Positions 59,862-64,000 of a DNA stretch of 64,000 bases are shown in pieces. The notes beneath the pieces are model-generated. The model ran no database searches, was not told where the DNA came from, and saw only the letters and a program-made list of their open reading frames with translations. Both the position numbers and the translations under genes were made by a program. Source of the stretch: Tyto alba. Lineage: Eukaryota; Chordata; Aves; Strigiformes; Tytonidae. The stretch covers positions 17,903,904 through 17,967,903 of the forward strand of contig NW_024881295.1 of the NCBI RefSeq assembly GCF_018691265.1, read 5' to 3'. Each line of letters begins with the position of its first letter. Position 1 is the stretch's first letter.

Positions 59862-62687
59862 CACTCAAAGCTATATTATACTTTTACAATTACACTGGTT
59901 TTAGGAGGTCAAGATAGCTTTGATCAGGTTCTAGGACAAGAACAAGACAATCATTTCTACCAGGTCTCTCAGGAAAGACAAACTAAGATTGAAGCTGAAG
60001 CTAAAAACACAAAACCAAGTATTCCCCCTCACAAAGCATTGCTATAAAAAATACAGCTTCTATATTTGAAAAAATATGTTTCATTGGCCACAATTTAAAG
60101 CCACACTGCTGTGGGGCTTGTAGAATATATAGTATTTATTTAATATATCTTTACGAGGCAAAGTTTATAGCTGATACACATTCTTAAATGAGACGTATCT
60201 CCCCCCACCCCTATCTCTGATGCTTCAGCTAGCTGCCAGAGCACTCTGCAGATGCCTCCTCCCCGGGGGCTTTGCGTGGCACCGCTGTCAGGGGCTGCAC
60301 CAAACACTGCTCTGCCAGCTGCAGGCAGCCAGCCAGCCTGGGCACATGGGGTTTTGGTGAAGCTGCCCCGAAGGCAGGCACGCTGCTGGCATGACCCCAT
60401 CTCCTCCCAGGCATCCTGGCAGCGCCAGGGCTGTGCAAAGCCCCTCTGTGCACGGCATCCAGTGGAGCGCCCGCACTGGGGACCTGCAGAAATGTCAGGT
60501 CAGCGAGTCCACGGCCATAAAAGTTGTGCAAAAAGGCAAAGGGCTGCTGACCCAGTCGCCAGACCTCAAACCTGCCCTCAGCCCCAGAAAGCAAAGCTTG
60601 GGTTGGGGGGAGAAGGAAAAATTCACCAGCAAAAGATTGGCTTATTTGGTCCCAGCTGCTCCCTTAGGAAACCGGTTCAAAGGGAGAGAGCCCAGAAATG
60701 TGTGTTACCACCTTCTCCTCACAGTCGTCTCTCCCTCCCACCTCTGCCCAGCTGTAGGCACTGGTGGGTCTCCCTGGCCAGTGGGGACCAGTACCCCTCA
60801 AGTCCAGCCTTCTCTTGGTGGGTGCACAACCATGGCTCTAGCAGGTCCACAACAACCTGGCAGGGCAGACATCTGCACCAGCCTGCACTCCCTTCGAGCT
60901 CCAAATGCAGTTGGGAGACACGTTAATAATGTGTCAGTAATTTGACCACCAGTAGCAGCCAGACACTGACATTTTTTAATGAAGCCAGCAGAACCACCAG
61001 CGCACAGCTGTCCCATCGCACTGAGCGAATTTGGAGCTTGCTGAGGTGCCATGGCCAGCACCAACTAAACCCAGGTGCCACATAGGTCACTGCCACACAG
61101 GCTTTTCCTGACAGATGTGTATCAAGGCATCGCATACCTGATCTGAACTGTCCTTTACTAATAATGCCAAACCCTGGGCTGCTCTTCTGCAGGGACTGGC
61201 CACAATCAAGTTCAAATATAACAACTTTTATAGCAGTGTCCTGCTGCAAGAACAAACTGACGACCTACCCTGATGTCCAAACCCAAAGGCAGTAGTACCA
61301 GGCACGATCCCACTAACGCTCTCTGTGAATTGGTACAAACCCTGGTGGAAGCAGCAGAAGTGCTGTTATTGCAGTGACGCTATGGTCCAAGGTGCTCTGC
61401 AGTCATTTGCTTTAGAAACATCGTTAGGGGGAGTTATTCAAGCACGTCTTGGTGGTACTGCATTTTTCTAACTTCAGACAGTACAAGTCCCAACACCCAG
61501 CCACGTGGCCAGCTGCAAAGGATACTGCCCAATTCGTATAAAACAGAGAAAATATATTAATTATTTGATTATTATAAGTTAAATAAATAAAGCTCAAAAA
61601 TAAATGCCCCAATTCTGAAGAGAATTTGTCTTCCCACTTCAGTATTTAAAAATATAGATTTATGACTGATCAGCGACAGGTCATTTTCTGTATCTTTTGG
61701 GGGAGGGGATGAGAACACTTTGACAAAGTGTTTTGTCAGTGTTATCACCATGATAAATGGGCTTTGTCCCTGCACACCCATAAAAAAGCCTCCCTAGTAC
61801 CTTTTTCTAGGCTAGGAAATATTCCCTCCTCTCTCTGCGGCTTTACTTTACCTCCTATATTGATCAGATTGGTTGTTTTTTCTACTGGGGACTGGACAGG
61901 AGGACAATTAATCCTAGAGCTTCCCATTGCCTTTGGATGCTTCCATTTTTTTCAGAGTAATAATTATTTGGCCTGGAGGGAGAGGGCAAAGGGTAAAGCC
62001 ATACGATATTTGACAATACTGACATCATGAACCTGAATTACTACAAAATGACTCTCTTATGAGTAAATCATTCAGGTGAGGTTTTCCCTCAAAGGATCAT
62101 TTGTCCTACTTGTAGAATCAGTCCTCCTAGGGTGATATTCAGATAACATTTTCCCTTTCTTTAGAATAATTTTCGAGTCACATTTATAGCTGTAAAAGTG
62201 GCCACCACTTCCTCAACATTAACACCTTGAAGCCTTTTTATGTGACCATTATGACCATCTTTCCTGGCTCAGAAGGACCTGGCAGCACTTGCAATGAAGC
62301 ACATCAGTGGTACTTTACATGGACGAGGTGAGCCTGTGTTGAGTAACAGGAGGTGCTACTTCACCCCTGCTGCAATGGATGAGTGCTTTGTCTCCATGGT
62401 TTCCCCAGTGATAACCAAGATATTGAAGATACATTTCCCACCCACACTCCTGGTGTGATTACAATGGGTTCAGCCTAAACATAAATCTTGATTAAAGGAA
62501 GGATTTCCTTCATTCTCCAGCATGTCCCACAGGAGCTGAGTGTCTCCTGTAACTTTGGTCAAACATAAGCATGCATTCAAAATTTGCCTTCTGTAATTCT
62601 GAGTCCTGTCAAAGTTCTTTCAAGCAATAGGCTTCCACCATACTCTTCTCCAAGGGCCATGAGTTTCTTTCCACTGGTGACTGAACG

Positions 62688-62828
62688 CTATGTTTGGTCT
62701 TTCTCCTGGACTTCCTGAAACCGTTTCTCCAAGCGATCCAGTTTGGCCAGGTTCTCCTTCAGCAACTTGCTGTTTGGAACCAGCTGTAAGGCCTTCTCAT
62801 AGTAGCCACGGGCAGTGACGTAGCTCCC
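62688..62828 (-). CDS. TMTC1: TMTC1, last coding exon
   Basis: TMTC1 is an endoplasmic reticulum multi-pass membrane O-mannosyltransferase with C-terminal tetratricopeptide (TPR) repeats, acting on cadherin-family proteins. This exon encodes the 46 C-terminal residues and a TAG stop at 62,688-62,690. It begins in phase 0 after a ttctttgtag acceptor. Visible sequence includes YYEKALQLVPNSKLLKE, the second helix of the last TPR, and the end LEKRFQEVQEKDQT, which agrees with the vertebrate TMTC1 C-terminus as I know it. The exon is intact, in contrast to the adjacent OVCH1 remains. Downstream sequence is 3' UTR of unknown length. Confidence 0.93.
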   Translation of the reverse strand, partial: GSYVTARGYYEKALQLVPNSKLLKENLAKLDRLEKRFQEVQEKDQT

Positions 62829-63522
62829 CTACAAAGAAAATGACAGATCTCATTCACATTCCCCGATATAGTAAGTTCATTCCTTGGGAATGGTGAAGAC
62901 CATAATACAAAGGAAAAAGAGTTTATAGAAGTTGTTATTGTTAGGTAATGGGAATATTTCATTATGAAATGGATCACTGAGTGCCGTTAGCCTAAATCTG
63001 ATCAAACACACATGGCAAGAAGTAGATTTACATTCTTTCGTTATGTTGTACCAGAAGAGTTAATTTTACTCAGCAGTAGGATAGCTTGAGGATATCACAC
63101 AATGTGACTCCTTAAGACCCAAATCATAATGATATGCTAAATTATTCAAAAAGATAAGCAACCACAAGGCAGGCTGTCTATTTCCATAATTTCATGCCAG
63201 TATTCTGTATTAGACATCTTTACTAAATTAATTAGGTGGACAGGAATCTTAAAAGTCAACTCATGGTGACATTTTTCCAAGGCAGGCCAACAACTGAAGC
63301 AGGAAAAATATGTATCCATTACAGGATACATATTTCCAAGCAATCTTGTTGGGAAATTCTAGTTGGGGTGGGCAGACTTTCCTTTGTTTTGGATAAAATA
63401 TGTCAGGGACAGTCAACTGTTCACAAACATGCAGCTCTTGGCAGCCTGAAACAAATGTAGCTTTCTGTCCTTAGTAGTAGTCTCTGCACTTGACAGCTTA
63501 AGGAAAATCAAAATTGTCATAC

Positions 63523-63600
63523 CTTGATGTGCTCAATGCCTCCCATATTCATCCAGGCCTGCGCTTGGTCTGGGTTGAGCTCCACAGCCCGTTTATAGCT
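63523..63600 (-). CDS. TMTC1: TMTC1, penultimate coding exon
   Basis: A 78-base exon of exactly 26 codons, phase 0 on both sides, with a atttatgtag acceptor and a gtatga donor. It encodes SYKR and AVELNPDQAQAWMNMGG, ending I-E-H-I-K, the first helix of the last TPR unit. It joins directly to the final exon (H-I-K then G-S-Y-V). The strong conservation and lack of lesions show TMTC1 is functional. The remaining TMTC1 exons lie beyond the right edge of the window. Confidence 0.93.
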
Positions 63601-64000
63601 CTACATAAATATGAAATATTTTTAGGTTAAGAGCCTGACTCTTCAAACAAAACCACTGCTAGAGGGGAAAGAGAAATGAAATTTCCTCTCCTTCTGAATC
63701 CATTTAAAAGGTAATTTCAAACTCTTCTCATATACAATGCACGAGCCGAATTTCAGTTTCTTTACAGCAGAGGCAACATAACGTACCGCTTCACTGCCGA
63801 GCTCATCTCGCAGGCTTTCCCTGCCCACAGCACCATACAAGGAGCCACACCAGCCCCTGCGACCCTCTCCCTGCCACCCTGCACCACTGGGGTCTCCAAG
63901 GTCATTTCCCTGGGCAAGTGCCTGCCAACCACAGATCCTACGTGGGCTGTGATGCTCTTTATTTGCAAGCCTTTAATTTGGAGCTTGCAGCAGGCTACGG
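63601..64000. other. TMTC1: TMTC1 intron, partial
   Basis: Sequence upstream of the penultimate exon in transcript direction. No further TMTC1 exon is visible up to the window edge. The open minus-strand frames here are not conserved-looking. Confidence 0.6.

Larger units (their letters stand above)
52668..62687. other. Region between OVCH1 and the TMTC1 stop codon, including the TMTC1 3' UTR
   Basis: Ten kilobases with no supported coding exon. The part next to 62,687 must be TMTC1 3' untranslated sequence; its end cannot be fixed, though reverse-strand AATAAA signals lie at 60,135-60,140 and 59,137-59,142. The 5' exons of OVCH1 should also lie here. A GC-richer block at 60,230-60,930 supports long open frames on both strands, but none looks like a real protein. 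Confidence 0.45.

Noticed and set aside
60252..60926. Plus-strand open frame of 224 codons with an overlapping opposite-strand frame
   Set aside because: It lies in a GC-richer block where stops are rare, has biased low-complexity composition and no recognisable domain.

Overview
This is a low-gene-density vertebrate nuclear segment, most likely from a bird. It has long introns, canonical GT-AG splice sites, three fragments of the CR1 LINE family with avian-type 3' ends, and a solo-LTR-like endogenous retrovirus remnant. It carries the neighbouring pair OVCH1-TMTC1 in the same order and orientation as known on human chromosome 12. No bacterial-type genes, operons, tRNAs, rRNAs or CRISPR arrays are visible. 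The species cannot be named from the sequence.

Layout. Positions 1-16,250 hold no recognisable host gene. They contain two CR1 fragments (about 1.16-2.33 kb and 7.12-7.75 kb) and a degenerate relic of a large DNA transposon or virus-like element of the Polinton/adintovirus type (about 4.25-5.1 kb), with integrase-like segments followed by a second protein segment. Positions 16,252-52,667, minus strand, hold the remains of ovochymase-1 (OVCH1), a secreted polyprotein of trypsin-like protease and CUB domains. Read 5' to 3' (high to low coordinate) the order is protease 1, CUB1, CUB2, protease 2, CUB3, CUB4, protease 3. About twenty exons or exon remnants were located; most have usable splice sites and matching phases. 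Positions 62,688-63,600, minus strand, are the last two coding exons of TMTC1, both intact.

The OVCH1 exons carry many independent lesions: at least seven in-frame stops, several single-base frameshifts, a lost splice donor, a catalytic His replaced by Asp in protease 1, and the catalytic Ser replaced by Pro with a stop two codons later in protease 3. Protease 2 keeps His, Asp and Ser, but its exons also carry stops and frameshifts. The simplest reading is a unitary pseudogene still in its ancestral place, with exon and intron structure preserved. TMTC1 next to it is under normal constraint, which makes poor sequence quality an unlikely explanation.

The 34-kb region has an LTR with a TATA box and a tandem U3 repeat containing GATA-type motifs. 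The remaining sequence is intron or intergenic DNA with simple repeats. Several exons could not be found (protease 1 activation and Asp exons, CUB1 middle exon, CUB3 N-terminal and middle exons); they may be lost or too diverged to see.
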